A stretch of 26,022 nucleotides of DNA from Alphaproteobacteria bacterium (GCA_029861675.1 JAOTYV010000027.1:1-26022), one strand, 5' to 3'; positions 17,056-24,220 are shown, counted from the stretch's first letter. Notes: generated by a model not told the origin, from the letters alone. Program-made: numbers and translations.

Positions 17056-17811
17056 ATGTATGGCGCACGCGGCCGGATCGGATTGATGGTGCCGACGGGC
17101 AATACGACGATGGAGCCGGAACTCAACCGGATGCTGCCGGATGGCGTATCGCTGCACGCCAACCGCATCTATCTGGAAAATGTAACGCCGCACGCATTGC
17201 GCAAGATGGAAGCTGAAGCCGTCGCGAGCGCTAACGGGCTCGTTGCCTGTGGTGTCGGGGTGATCGCCTTCGGCTGCACCTCGGGCAGTTTTATCGGCGG
17301 CGCCGGATATGATGAAGGCTTGATTCGCCTGATCGAGGACGCCACCGGTATCGCCGCCACCACCACGACATCCGCCGTTCTGCGCGCGTTGCAGGCGCTC
17401 GGAGCCGGCCGCATTGCGATGGCGACGCCCTATACGGACGCGGTCAACGACCTCGAAAAGACCTTCCTGGAATCGCAGGGAGTCGAGGTCGTCCGCATGG
17501 CCGGCGGCGGGTTGATCGAGACGCCGGAAATCCAGAATTGCGATCCAGCGATCTCACTGGAACGCGCGCGCGCCGTCGACCACGACCGGGCGGATGCGGT
17601 GTTTATTTCCTGCACGGGTTTTCGGACCATTGAGAACCTCGCGCAACTCGAAGACGCCCTCGGCAAGCCGGTGATCAGCGCCAATCAGTGTACGCTCGCC
17701 GATTGCCTCCGCATTCTCGGCGTTCAGGCGGTCCAGCCGGGATACGGCAGTCTCTTCGAGCGGGTGTTCGCGGCGGTCGGGCCCCGGCCACTGGAACAGG
17801 CGGCGGGCTAG
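17056..17811 (+). CDS. Aspartate/glutamate racemase superfamily enzyme, maleate cis-trans isomerase-like
   Basis: This 251-residue protein begins GRIGLMVPTGNTTMEPELN, matching the maleate isomerase/arylmalonate decarboxylase branch. It has both catalytic cysteines: Cys74 in IAFGCTSGSF and Cys186 in VFISCTGFRT. Two cysteines indicate isomerase or racemase chemistry (two-base or thioether mechanism), whereas arylmalonate decarboxylase keeps only the second. TTTSAVLRALQALGAGRIAMATPYT is also typical of the family. The substrate is likely a small dicarboxylate or amide acid. It sits between an AhpD-like gene (2-base gap) and an HcaT-like transporter (about 11-base gap), suggesting joint uptake and conversion of an organic acid. 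The exact activity is not resolvable from sequence. Confidence 0.9.
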   Translation: MYGARGRIGLMVPTGNTTMEPELNRMLPDGVSLHANRIYLENVTPHALRKMEAEAVASANGLVACGVGVIAFGCTSGSFIGGAGYDEGLIRLIEDATGIAATTTTSAVLRALQALGAGRIAMATPYTDAVNDLEKTFLESQGVEVVRMAGGGLIETPEIQNCDPAISLERARAVDHDRADAVFISCTGFRTIENLAQLEDALGKPVISANQCTLADCLRILGVQAVQPGYGSLFERVFAAVGPRPLEQAAG

Positions 17812-17822
17812 CCGGTAGTATT

Positions 17823-19007
17823 TTGAAACGCGCATCCGGCTTCATCAGTCTGCGGCTCGCCTTCTATTACGCCGCATTTTTCGCGGTGGTCGGCGTGTCG
17901 ATGCCGTATTGGCCGGTATGGCTGGAAAGCCGGGGGCTCGATCCGGTCGATATCGGCATCGTACTGGCGGTTGGGCGCTGGGCCAGCATCGTGACGACGC
18001 CGATGGTGGCCCAATTCGCGGATCGCAGCGGTGAGCGAAAACGCCTGCTGATCCTGCTGACCTGCGGCCTGTTTCTCAGTTACCTGTTGTATGGCTTTGC
18101 CGCCGGATTTTGGGCGATCCTGGTGATTGCCATTCCGGCGGCGATGTTCCGCGGCGCGATCAACCCGGTCGGCGACAGCCTGACCATGACCAATGCGGCC
18201 AGCGGCCGCACCGATTACGGCCGCGTGCGTCTCTGGGGGTCGGTGACCTTCATCCTGGCGTCCTTCGCGGGCGGGGAGATGCTGGCGCGCTGGGATGAGG
18301 ATGTGATCCTCTGGGCAATCCTGGCGTTAATCGGGGTGGGCGTCGTCAGTTGCTTTTTCCTGCCCGATACCGTGGTGGAGCGCGCGCCGAAGCAGCGGGG
18401 CGCGTTCTGGCTGCTGGTGCGAAATCCGGTGATTCTGTGTTTTCTCGGCACGATGGCGCTGCTGTCGAGCAGCCATGCCGTGATCTACGCCTTTGGCACC
18501 CTGCATTGGCGGCAAGCCGGCGTAAGCGACCGAATGATTGGCCTGCTGTGGTCGGAAGGCGTGGTCGCGGAAATCATATTGTTCGCCTTTGGCGCCGCGG
18601 TAGTGCGCCGTATCGGCGTCCTCAACCTGATGCTGCTGGCGGCGTTTGGCGGCTTGATTCGTTGGACGTTGCTAGGAGCCAGCACCGAGCTGCCGGTCTT
18701 GCTGTCCGTTCAGGCGCTGCATGGGCTGACGTTCGGCGCGGCTCATCTGGGGGCGATGCATTTTATCGCACAGGCGGCGCCGGCCGGGTATTCGGCGACG
18801 GTTCAGAGCCTCTACAACGCCATCGCCATGAGCGCGGCGATCGCCATTGCGGTGCCGCTGTCCGGGCCCTTGTTCGAGGCGGTCGGAGGTCAGGCCTATT
18901 ACGCGATGACCGCACTATCGGTCATAGGTGGCTGTGGGGCGCTGGTCTTGCGCAGCCTGTGGAACGGGGAACGGCTTGCGCTTCCCGAAGCGTCTTCCGC
19001 TACTTGA
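17823..19007 (+). CDS. MFS transporter, HcaT-like (phenylpropionate permease family)
   Basis: This is a twelve-helix major facilitator of about 394 residues. It shares several landmarks with E. coli HcaT: MPYWPVWLESRGL near the N-terminus, TDYGRVRLWGSVTFILA, GLLWSEGVVAEIILFAFG and RWTLLGASTELPVLLSVQAL followed by AAHLGAMHFIAQ. It should import an aromatic or other carboxylate by proton symport across the inner membrane. The reading frame is open far upstream into the racemase gene. I chose TTG 17823 because it follows the racemase stop by 11 bases and places the first membrane helix (LRLAFYYAAFFAVVGV) near the N-terminus, but no strong ribosome binding site supports it. The 3' end overlaps the convergent cytochrome c gene by 8 bases. 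Confidence 0.88.
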   Translation: MKRASGFISLRLAFYYAAFFAVVGVSMPYWPVWLESRGLDPVDIGIVLAVGRWASIVTTPMVAQFADRSGERKRLLILLTCGLFLSYLLYGFAAGFWAILVIAIPAAMFRGAINPVGDSLTMTNAASGRTDYGRVRLWGSVTFILASFAGGEMLARWDEDVILWAILALIGVGVVSCFFLPDTVVERAPKQRGAFWLLVRNPVILCFLGTMALLSSSHAVIYAFGTLHWRQAGVSDRMIGLLWSEGVVAEIILFAFGAAVVRRIGVLNLMLLAAFGGLIRWTLLGASTELPVLLSVQALHGLTFGAAHLGAMHFIAQAAPAGYSATVQSLYNAIAMSAAIAIAVPLSGPLFEAVGGQAYYAMTALSVIGGCGALVLRSLWNGERLALPEASSAT

Positions 19008-19410
19008 TGGATTTCAAATAAGCGATGACGTTCGCGCGATCCTTGGCCTTCTTGAGCTTCAAGGTCATCGTCGACCGCTTCTTCACGCCGGCGATGCCCG
19101 ACAAAAACTTCGATCCGTCGGTCAAATACGTATCGAGGTTTTTCTCATCCCAGGCAAAGGGTGCTTTAGCGCACGCCGCTTTATACACCGAGGAATGGCG
19201 CGCCTTCGGCACCGAACCGCACTGCCGGCCGATGACGCCGAACAGGCTCGGACCGATCCGGTTTTTGCCCTTTTTTACGGTGTGGCAGGCCTTGCATTTG
19301 TTGAACACCTTCTTGCCTTTCGCCGCGTCACCCGCCACGGCGGATGCGGAACCCATGGCAAACATGGAAATGCCGACAATAAGGGCGATCAGAGCGTTGG
19401 ATCGGCTCAT
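19000..19410 (-). CDS. Cytochrome c family protein (class I, cytochrome c2-like)
   Basis: This 136-residue protein has a signal peptide (MSRSNALIALIVGISMFAMG..ASAVAG) and a single heme-binding CKACH motif in GKKVFNKCKACHTVKKGK. It then has NRIGPSLFGVIGRQCGSV, and the C-terminal TMTLKLKKAKDRANVIAYLK, whose Met is the probable sixth heme ligand. It is a soluble periplasmic electron carrier. An AGGAG ribosome binding site lies about 10 bases before the ATG. The gene is divergent from the CNPC-cytochrome P460 gene across a 302-base gap and convergent with the MFS gene (8-base overlap of 3' ends). It could donate to or accept electrons from the P460 protein; this is context only. Two extra Cys residues (GRQCG, KAACA) could form a disulfide. 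Confidence 0.93.
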   Translation of the reverse strand: MSRSNALIALIVGISMFAMGSASAVAGDAAKGKKVFNKCKACHTVKKGKNRIGPSLFGVIGRQCGSVPKARHSSVYKAACAKAPFAWDEKNLDTYLTDGSKFLSGIAGVKKRSTMTLKLKKAKDRANVIAYLKSIK

Positions 19411-19712
19411 GTTCTTAAATTCTCCTGTTCCGATTCGTCATGTTGGCGGGCAAAGCCCACTTTAATGCGGCCATTTTCGCTGCGCCGCTGGGTATTATGC
19501 GATTTTCGATTGTCAGTCAAAGACCGTGAATAAACCGCAAATTTCAGCGCCTTGGAAGCTATCATAACGTGGATTTAGGCGGCGTAACTTTTATCACAAT
19601 CACGTGACAAAGAGTGAGGCCCGACGCGGGCGCTACGGTATTAGGCTAGCGTACGGCATTGGAAATCGGCGGCGCGGGTCACCGGTAGCCACGACACCTG
19701 ATGGAGGACTCT
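19411..19712. promoter_or_regulatory. Divergent promoter region between cytochrome c and CNPC-P460 genes
   Basis: A 302-base gap with no gene. The middle (about 19480-19610) is AT-richer and contains an 8-base palindrome TCACGTGA at 19600-19607, within a longer TCAC...GTGA context, a possible regulator site. The CNPC gene's GGAGG ribosome binding site is at 19703-19707. No confident -35/-10 boxes or RNA structure were assigned. Confidence 0.35.
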
Positions 19713-20894
19713 ATGCAACTAAGGGCTAAAATGCTCACGTCTACGGTAATTCCCTTCGCGGTCGCGGCAGGTGTCGCGGGCGTTGTCGCCGCAGGTTCGG
19801 TGATGATCCATACGGCAAGCGCCAATCCCAGCGCGGTCAAGAAGATGACCAATCCCGCCGCGGCAAAACGCCCTGGAATTCAGATAGCGGCATGCAATCC
19901 CTGTAAAGCCAAGCGCGGCTGTAACCCCTGTGCGGCGAGAGGATGCAATCCTTGTGCTGCGAAGCGCGGCTGTAACCCCTGTGCGGCGAGAGGATGCAAT
20001 CCCTGCGCCGCCAAAGGCTGCAATCCTTGCGGCGGGGCCTGTAATCCGTGTGGTGGGGGCGCCGCTAAATATAGTGCGCGCTGCGTCATTCCGCGGCTGA
20101 AGACCGCGGCGTTGTGCAATCCTTGTGCGGCGAAGGGCTGCAACCCGTGCGCCGCGAAGAAGGGATGTAATCCGTGTGCCGCGAAACGTGGCTGTAACCC
20201 CTGCGCGGCGAAGCGCGGCTGTAATCCGTGCGCGGCGAAGCGCGGCTGTAATCCGTGCGCGGCGAAGCGCGGCTGTAATCCGTGTGCGGCGAAGCGCGGC
20301 TGCAACCCCTGCGCGGCGAAAGGCTGCAATCCGTGCGCAGCCAAGGGCTGCAATCCCTGCGGCGGCGCCTGCAATCCGTGCGGCGGTGCGGCGCAAATCG
20401 ATCTGACAGCTGCCGAAGCACGGTCGGCCTATGACTGCATCTTGAAAGAGATGGGGCAGGCGTACGGCAAGTCCGGTCTATGGGTGGCAAAAACCTATGC
20501 GGGCTGGAAGCGCTATAGCAAGGTGGCCTACCAATCCGCCACCCATGGCAACCGCTTCGTCCAGAACTACGCCAATCCACAAGGCAGCCGATACGGCCGA
20601 TTTGAAAAAGCGGGCAAGATGCCGGCGGGCGCTTATCTGGTGAAGGACAGCTTCACGGTGACCAAGGCCGGCAAGATCGGTGTCGGCCCGTTGTTCGTCA
20701 TGCGGAAGATGAAGGCCGGTTTCAATGCCGCGAGCGGTGACTGGAAGTATGCGATGGTCATGCCGAACGGCGCGTTCTTTGGTGAAACCAACGGCAAGAA
20801 TTCCAAGAACATGAAGTTCTGTATCGATTGCCACATCACCGTGGCGGAGGATCAGGATTCGATGATGTTCCTGCCGGAGAATCTTCGTAAGTAA
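19713..20894 (+). CDS. Exported CNPC-repeat protein with C-terminal cytochrome P460 domain
   Basis: This protein has 393 residues. Residues 1-37 are a signal peptide or anchor (TVIPFAVAAGVAGVVAAGSV, then TASA). Residues 61-228 hold 18 Cys-Asn-Pro-Cys motifs in units such as CNPCAAKRG, CNPCAAKG and CNPCGGA, in two blocks (7 and 11 motifs) that both end AAKG-CNPCGGA-CNPCGG. A 15-18 residue break (YSARCVIPRLK) lies between them. Residues about 229-393 match cytochrome P460: KTYAGWKRY, HGNRFVQNYAN, YLVKDSF, FVMRKMKAGFNAASGDWKY and the heme site CIDCH (370-374). P460-family hemoproteins act on hydroxylamine/NO or bind NO in the periplasm. The Cys-rich part may bind metal or form disulfides. The protein has 40 Cys in all. 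The ATG at 19713 is chosen for its GGAGG. The P460 call is firm at family level; the role of the repeats is unknown. Confidence 0.88.
   Translation: MQLRAKMLTSTVIPFAVAAGVAGVVAAGSVMIHTASANPSAVKKMTNPAAAKRPGIQIAACNPCKAKRGCNPCAARGCNPCAAKRGCNPCAARGCNPCAAKGCNPCGGACNPCGGGAAKYSARCVIPRLKTAALCNPCAAKGCNPCAAKKGCNPCAAKRGCNPCAAKRGCNPCAAKRGCNPCAAKRGCNPCAAKRGCNPCAAKGCNPCAAKGCNPCGGACNPCGGAAQIDLTAAEARSAYDCILKEMGQAYGKSGLWVAKTYAGWKRYSKVAYQSATHGNRFVQNYANPQGSRYGRFEKAGKMPAGAYLVKDSFTVTKAGKIGVGPLFVMRKMKAGFNAASGDWKYAMVMPNGAFFGETNGKNSKNMKFCIDCHITVAEDQDSMMFLPENLRK
19893..20393 (+). repeat. In-gene tandem repeat array encoding CNPC motifs (18 units)
   Basis: Coding repeats of 21, 24 or 27 bases start with TGY-AAY-CCN-TGY. 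Five successive 27-base units at 20166-20300 differ only at a few positions, and two of them are identical. In the first block a 51-base double unit is repeated (similar sequence beginning at 19913 and 19964). Such arrays expand and contract by slippage, always by whole codons. Confidence 0.9.
20066..20113. repeat. Short palindrome-bearing insertion inside the CNPC array
   Basis: About 45-48 bases that do not follow the CNPC pattern interrupt the array in frame. They contain CCGCGG-CTGAAGA-CCGCGG (20091-20109), a 6-base stem with a 7-base loop, and a GCGTCATTCCGCGG segment. This looks like a fragment of an intergenic palindromic element inserted into the coding region. The exact ends are uncertain. 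Confidence 0.5.
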
Positions 20895-20921
20895 GAGGCC
20901 CCGTCATTCAAAGGGTCAACG

Positions 20922-20953
20922 AAGGGCGGGTTTCATTGGGAACCCGCCCTTTT
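20922..20953 (+). terminator. Rho-independent terminator after the CNPC-P460 gene
   Basis: An 11-base perfect stem, AAGGGCGGGTT (20922-20932) and AACCCGCCCTT (20941-20951), with an 8-base loop and a short T tail. It lies 27 bases after the stop codon. The stem is symmetric enough to work weakly in either direction. Confidence 0.88.
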
Positions 20954-20969
20954 AATTGAGGCGGAAGCG

Positions 20970-21452
20970 ATGCGGCGCTTATTGATTTCCCTGGTTGTCC
21001 TGGGAGCGTGCATGACGCCCGTCCGCGCGGATTTCCTGAACGCGCTGTCCGCCTATGATGCGGGCGCCTATGGGGTGGCATTCACCGAATGGCGCCGACT
21101 TGCGGAGGCTGGCAACGTCGATGCCCAGGTCGCCGTGGCCGGACTGTACGAGGCCGGTCTTGGCATTGCGCAGAACAATCGTGCGGCCGCACACTGGTAC
21201 GAGCGCGCGGCCCAACGGGGCAATGTAGTTGCGCGTTTGAATATCGGTGATTTCTACAGCCGCGGTATCGGCGTCCCACGTGACCGCGCGCGGGCGTGGT
21301 ATTGGCTCAGCCTCGCGGCCGAAGGCGGCAGTGACTGGGCGCGGCGCCGGCGCGAAACGGTCGCGGCTGCGATGTCGCCCGAGGATATGGTCCGCGCGAA
21401 AGCCTTGCTGAAGGCTGTACGCCGCAGGAGCCCGCGGCCGCTTGGCGGGTAG
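20970..21452 (+). CDS. Exported Sel1-repeat (TPR-like) protein
   Basis: This 160-residue protein has a signal peptide (MRRLLISLVVLGACMTPVRA). It carries at least two Sel1-like helical repeats: GNVDAQVAVAGLYEAGLGIA..AAHWYERAA and GNVVARLNIGDFYSRGIGVP..AWYWLSLAA, each about 36 residues, after a partial one (AYDAGAYGVAFTEWRRLAEA). Sel1 repeats form a solenoid for protein-protein contacts and are common in bacterial periplasmic adaptor proteins. The C-terminus is Arg-rich. It starts 17 bases after the terminator, so it may be transcribed only by read-through or from its own promoter. A role as a scaffold for the neighbouring cytochrome P460 protein is possible but not shown. Confidence 0.88.
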   Translation: MRRLLISLVVLGACMTPVRADFLNALSAYDAGAYGVAFTEWRRLAEAGNVDAQVAVAGLYEAGLGIAQNNRAAAHWYERAAQRGNVVARLNIGDFYSRGIGVPRDRARAWYWLSLAAEGGSDWARRRRETVAAAMSPEDMVRAKALLKAVRRRSPRPLGG

Positions 21453-21569
21453 ATCGCCCGTCTCCGCCCGAGATTTGCAGTTGCCGCCCATCGCCCGTTA
21501 GAGTGCACCGCATTCCTCCGCCGCACCGCCGGTGGCCGCCCCAGATCAAAGTCAATAAAAGGAGTCGCC

Positions 21570-22364
21570 ATGCCCTACGAAGACATCATCTTCGAAGAAA
21601 AAAACCATGTGGCCACCATCACGTTGAACCGGCCCGACCGCTATAACGCGCTGCGCGGACAGACCTATGAAGAGTTGCTGGACGCGATCAAACAAGGCGG
21701 GTGGAACCGGGATAACAGCGCCATCGTCCTGACCGGCGCGGGGGACCGCGCGTTCTGTACCGGCGGCGATCAGCAGGACAAGAAAGGCAAGACCCGCATG
21801 GGCCGCGGTACGGTCCGGGTGCCGATCGAGGAGATCCATTCGGCCATGCGTGAAGTCCCCGTGCCGGTCATCGCCAAGGTGCGCGGCTATGCCATCGGCG
21901 GCGGCAATGTGCTGGCGACCCTGTGCGACATGACCATCGCGTCGGAAAACGCCGTCTTCGGCCAGGTCGGCCCGAAAGTCGGCTCCGTCGACCCGGGCTT
22001 CGGGACCGCCTATCTGGCGCGTATCGTCGGCGAAAAGAAAGCGCGCGAGATCTGGTATCTCTGCCGCCGGTATTCGGCGCAGGAAGCGCTGGACATGGGG
22101 TTGATCAATGCGGTGGTGCCCGACGACCGGCTCGATGCGGAGGTCGACCAATGGTGCGCCGAACTGGCCGAGCGCAGCCCGACGGCCATCGCGCTCTGCA
22201 AGCGCAGCTTCAACGCGGATACGGACCATATCAAGGGCATTGCCGCGCTCGGCTTCGAAGCGGTCGAGCTGTTTTACGGCACCGAGGAATCGAAAGAGGG
22301 CGGCAACGCCTTCAGGGAGAAACGCAGTCCCGATTTCCGCGGTAAGCGAATGGAGCGGTACTAG
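21570..22364 (+). CDS. Crotonase-superfamily enzyme, BadI/MenB-type (2-ketocyclohexanecarboxyl-CoA hydrolase-like)
   Basis: This 264-residue protein starts after AAAAGGAG. It contains DRAFCTGGDQ, GRGTVRVPIEEIHSAMREVP, GYAIGGGNVLATLCDMTIAS, VGPKVGSVDPGFGTAYLARI and VGEKKAREIWYLCRRYSAQE, closely following Rhodopseudomonas BadI, which opens the ring of 2-ketocyclohexane-1-carboxyl-CoA. The GGGN oxyanion loop and the Ser/Asp of GSVDPG, shared with MenB (a Dieckmann-type cyclase), are present, so a C-C cleaving or condensing crotonase is expected rather than a plain hydratase. No other benzoate, cyclohexanecarboxylate or menaquinone genes are nearby, so the physiological substrate is uncertain. 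The ~100-bp repeat begins 1 base after its stop codon. Confidence 0.9.
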   Translation: MPYEDIIFEEKNHVATITLNRPDRYNALRGQTYEELLDAIKQGGWNRDNSAIVLTGAGDRAFCTGGDQQDKKGKTRMGRGTVRVPIEEIHSAMREVPVPVIAKVRGYAIGGGNVLATLCDMTIASENAVFGQVGPKVGSVDPGFGTAYLARIVGEKKAREIWYLCRRYSAQEALDMGLINAVVPDDRLDAEVDQWCAELAERSPTAIALCKRSFNADTDHIKGIAALGFEAVELFYGTEESKEGGNAFREKRSPDFRGKRMERY

Positions 22365-22365
22365 C

Positions 22366-22466
22366 GCAAATCCCGAGCGAACCGAAACGGTTCGCGACGA
22401 CGTATTTGCGTAAATACATAGAGATAGACCAATTCATTTGAGTCAAATCGAACAAGAAATGGTCTA
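22366..22466 (+). repeat. Dispersed intergenic palindromic repeat, copy 2
   Basis: This 101-base near-copy of the element at 16333-16432, in the same orientation, begins GCAAATCCCGAGCGAACCG. It has GCGAACCG...CGGTTCGC inverted arms (better paired than in copy 1) and terminal TAGACCA (22425-22431) / TGGTCTA (22460-22466). It lies directly after the crotonase stop codon and may end its transcript. Confidence 0.85.
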
Positions 22467-22486
22467 GCGCCGGATTGGAAGTCGGC

Positions 22487-24220
22487 CTACCAGCCGATCG
22501 CGCGGGACGGCCGGCGCGGGTCGGCGCCGCCCTGCAGGACGCCGGTCTTCAGATCCTGCGCAATCAGGCAGACGCCGGCGGTCTTCCAGGTCATGTCGTC
22601 GAGGCGCTCGACCGTGTGGCCCTTGGCGGCGAGGGTGTCAGAGGTTTTTTCTTCGATCCGTCCTTCCATCGTCAGCCGGCCCGGAAACGCGGTGTGCGGC
22701 GAGAAGGTATCCGGCTGGCTGTGGGTGATGAAGCGGGGCGCCTCCACCGCCGCCTGCGGGTCCATGCCGAAGAGTTCCATGTTGAGCAGCACTTGCAGGA
22801 CCGCTTGGCATTGTGTGTCGCCGCCCGGCGTGCCGATCGGCATCATAAGCTCGCCGTCGCGCATCGCCAGTGCCGGATTGGGGGTGAGGCGGGGCCGCTT
22901 GCCAGGCGCGACCGAGGAGGCATGCCCCGGCACGGCGAAGGATTGCGAGCCGCGCGCCGACGGGCAGAGACCGGTGCCTGGGATGACCGGCGATTCCCAT
23001 GTCACGTCGGACGGGTTGGAGGAAAACACCATGCCATCCCGGTCGATGACGCAGACATAGGAGGTGTCGCCCGGCATCGGTGGGCTTTCCGTCGAGGTCG
23101 CGGAGTGCCAGGCGGGCCCCGGCATGTTGCCGAAATCGCCCGCCGGCGGCATCTCGGCCCAGGCTTCATCCGGCCGAATTTGACTCCGCCGGTCGGCGTT
23201 GTAGGCGTCGGACAGCAGGCGCTCCAACGGTACATCGACGAAGAGCGGGTCGCCGTAATAGCGCTCGCGGTCGGCCAGGGCCAGCTTCATGCTTTCGGCC
23301 ACCACATGGATGTAGTCGGTGCTGTTATGACCCATCGCGTGCAGGTCGAAACCTTCAAGAAGCGCCATCATCTGCAAGAGCACCGGTCCCTGGCACCACG
23401 GTCCGCAGGTGTATATGTCAAGCGGCGCGCCAAGCCCTCGGAAGGTCATCTTGACCGGCGGTTCGATGGTGGACCGAAAGCCCGCCATGTCTTCCTCGGC
23501 GAGCAGGCCGCCATTCTCGCGGTGATACTTCAGGATGGCGTGCGCGATGTCGCCTGTGTAGAAGGCGTCGCGGGCGGCGCGCAGCCCGGCTTCGCGGCTG
23601 TGTTTCGCCACTGCCGCTTCTTCATCCACCATGTGCTGCATCGAGCGCGCCAGATCGGTTTGCACGAACCGTTCACCCGGTTGCGGCGGGCGGTTATGCG
23701 GCAGGTAGATCGCCGCGTTCTCCGGCCACATCCGGTACTTGTCCTCATTGGCCTTGACGTAGGCAGTCATCATCGGATGCATGGCGAAGCCGTCCCGGGC
23801 GTAGCGAATAGCCGCGCCGGCCACGTCGCCGAACGACAGGGTGCCGAATTTTTCGAGCGCCTGGATATTTGCATCGGGCGCGGCCGGCACCACGGTGCGC
23901 AGGATGCCGAGCGGTATCTCGCCGCCGTGCTCCTTCACGAAGGTCTCGAGCCGCGCCGCCTTGGGCCAGGGGCCGAGCCCGGTGATCGTGAGGACGCGGC
24001 TGTCCCGGTCGGCCGCGTCGGGCCGGTAGATCAGGATCGGCGCGACGCCCGCGATGTTGACCATATCGCTCTGCAGCACACCCAGCGCCAGGTTTGCAGC
24101 CACCCCGGCGTCGACCGCATTGCCGCCCGCTTCCAAGATGTCGAAGGCGGCCTGCGCGGCGAGGTAATGCCCGGCGGACACCATATACCGCGTGCCGCGG
24201 ACGGTGGGCTGATAGGCCAT
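22487..24220 (-). CDS. Gamma-glutamyltransferase-family protein (Ntn-hydrolase), paralogue A
   Basis: This 577-residue protein has no signal peptide, so it is probably cytoplasmic. The N-terminal part (about 1-385) starts GTRYMVSAGHYLAAQAAFDI with LEAGGNAVDAGVAANLALGV, the GGT opening. Autocleavage is expected before Thr386 in GDTSYVCVIDRDG, which lines up with the TTHYSVVDKDG start of the E. coli GGT small subunit. The remaining 192 residues include LTPNPALAMRDG and GTPGGDTQCQAVLQ (oxyanion region). Family enzymes hydrolyse or transfer gamma-glutamyl groups or related amides (including glutaryl-acylases). The Thr-Thr-His of classical GGT is Thr-Ser-Tyr here, so the substrate may differ. GGAG lies 8 bases before the ATG, inside a 12-base palindrome (24229-24240). 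It is 48 bases downstream of paralogue B. Confidence 0.92.
   Translation of the reverse strand: MAYQPTVRGTRYMVSAGHYLAAQAAFDILEAGGNAVDAGVAANLALGVLQSDMVNIAGVAPILIYRPDAADRDSRVLTITGLGPWPKAARLETFVKEHGGEIPLGILRTVVPAAPDANIQALEKFGTLSFGDVAGAAIRYARDGFAMHPMMTAYVKANEDKYRMWPENAAIYLPHNRPPQPGERFVQTDLARSMQHMVDEEAAVAKHSREAGLRAARDAFYTGDIAHAILKYHRENGGLLAEEDMAGFRSTIEPPVKMTFRGLGAPLDIYTCGPWCQGPVLLQMMALLEGFDLHAMGHNSTDYIHVVAESMKLALADRERYYGDPLFVDVPLERLLSDAYNADRRSQIRPDEAWAEMPPAGDFGNMPGPAWHSATSTESPPMPGDTSYVCVIDRDGMVFSSNPSDVTWESPVIPGTGLCPSARGSQSFAVPGHASSVAPGKRPRLTPNPALAMRDGELMMPIGTPGGDTQCQAVLQVLLNMELFGMDPQAAVEAPRFITHSQPDTFSPHTAFPGRLTMEGRIEEKTSDTLAAKGHTVERLDDMTWKTAGVCLIAQDLKTGVLQGGADPRRPSRAIGW

Noticed and set aside
19893..20393. 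CRISPR-like pattern of regular short repeats
   Set aside because: Repeats are contiguous, with no unique spacers of constant length, follow codon structure and lie in a coding frame; no cas genes nearby.
19719..20396. Minus-strand repeat proteins opposite the CNPC array
   Set aside because: Any tandem coding repeat gives repetitive antisense frames. The plus-strand frame has a signal peptide, ribosome binding site and a folded domain downstream.
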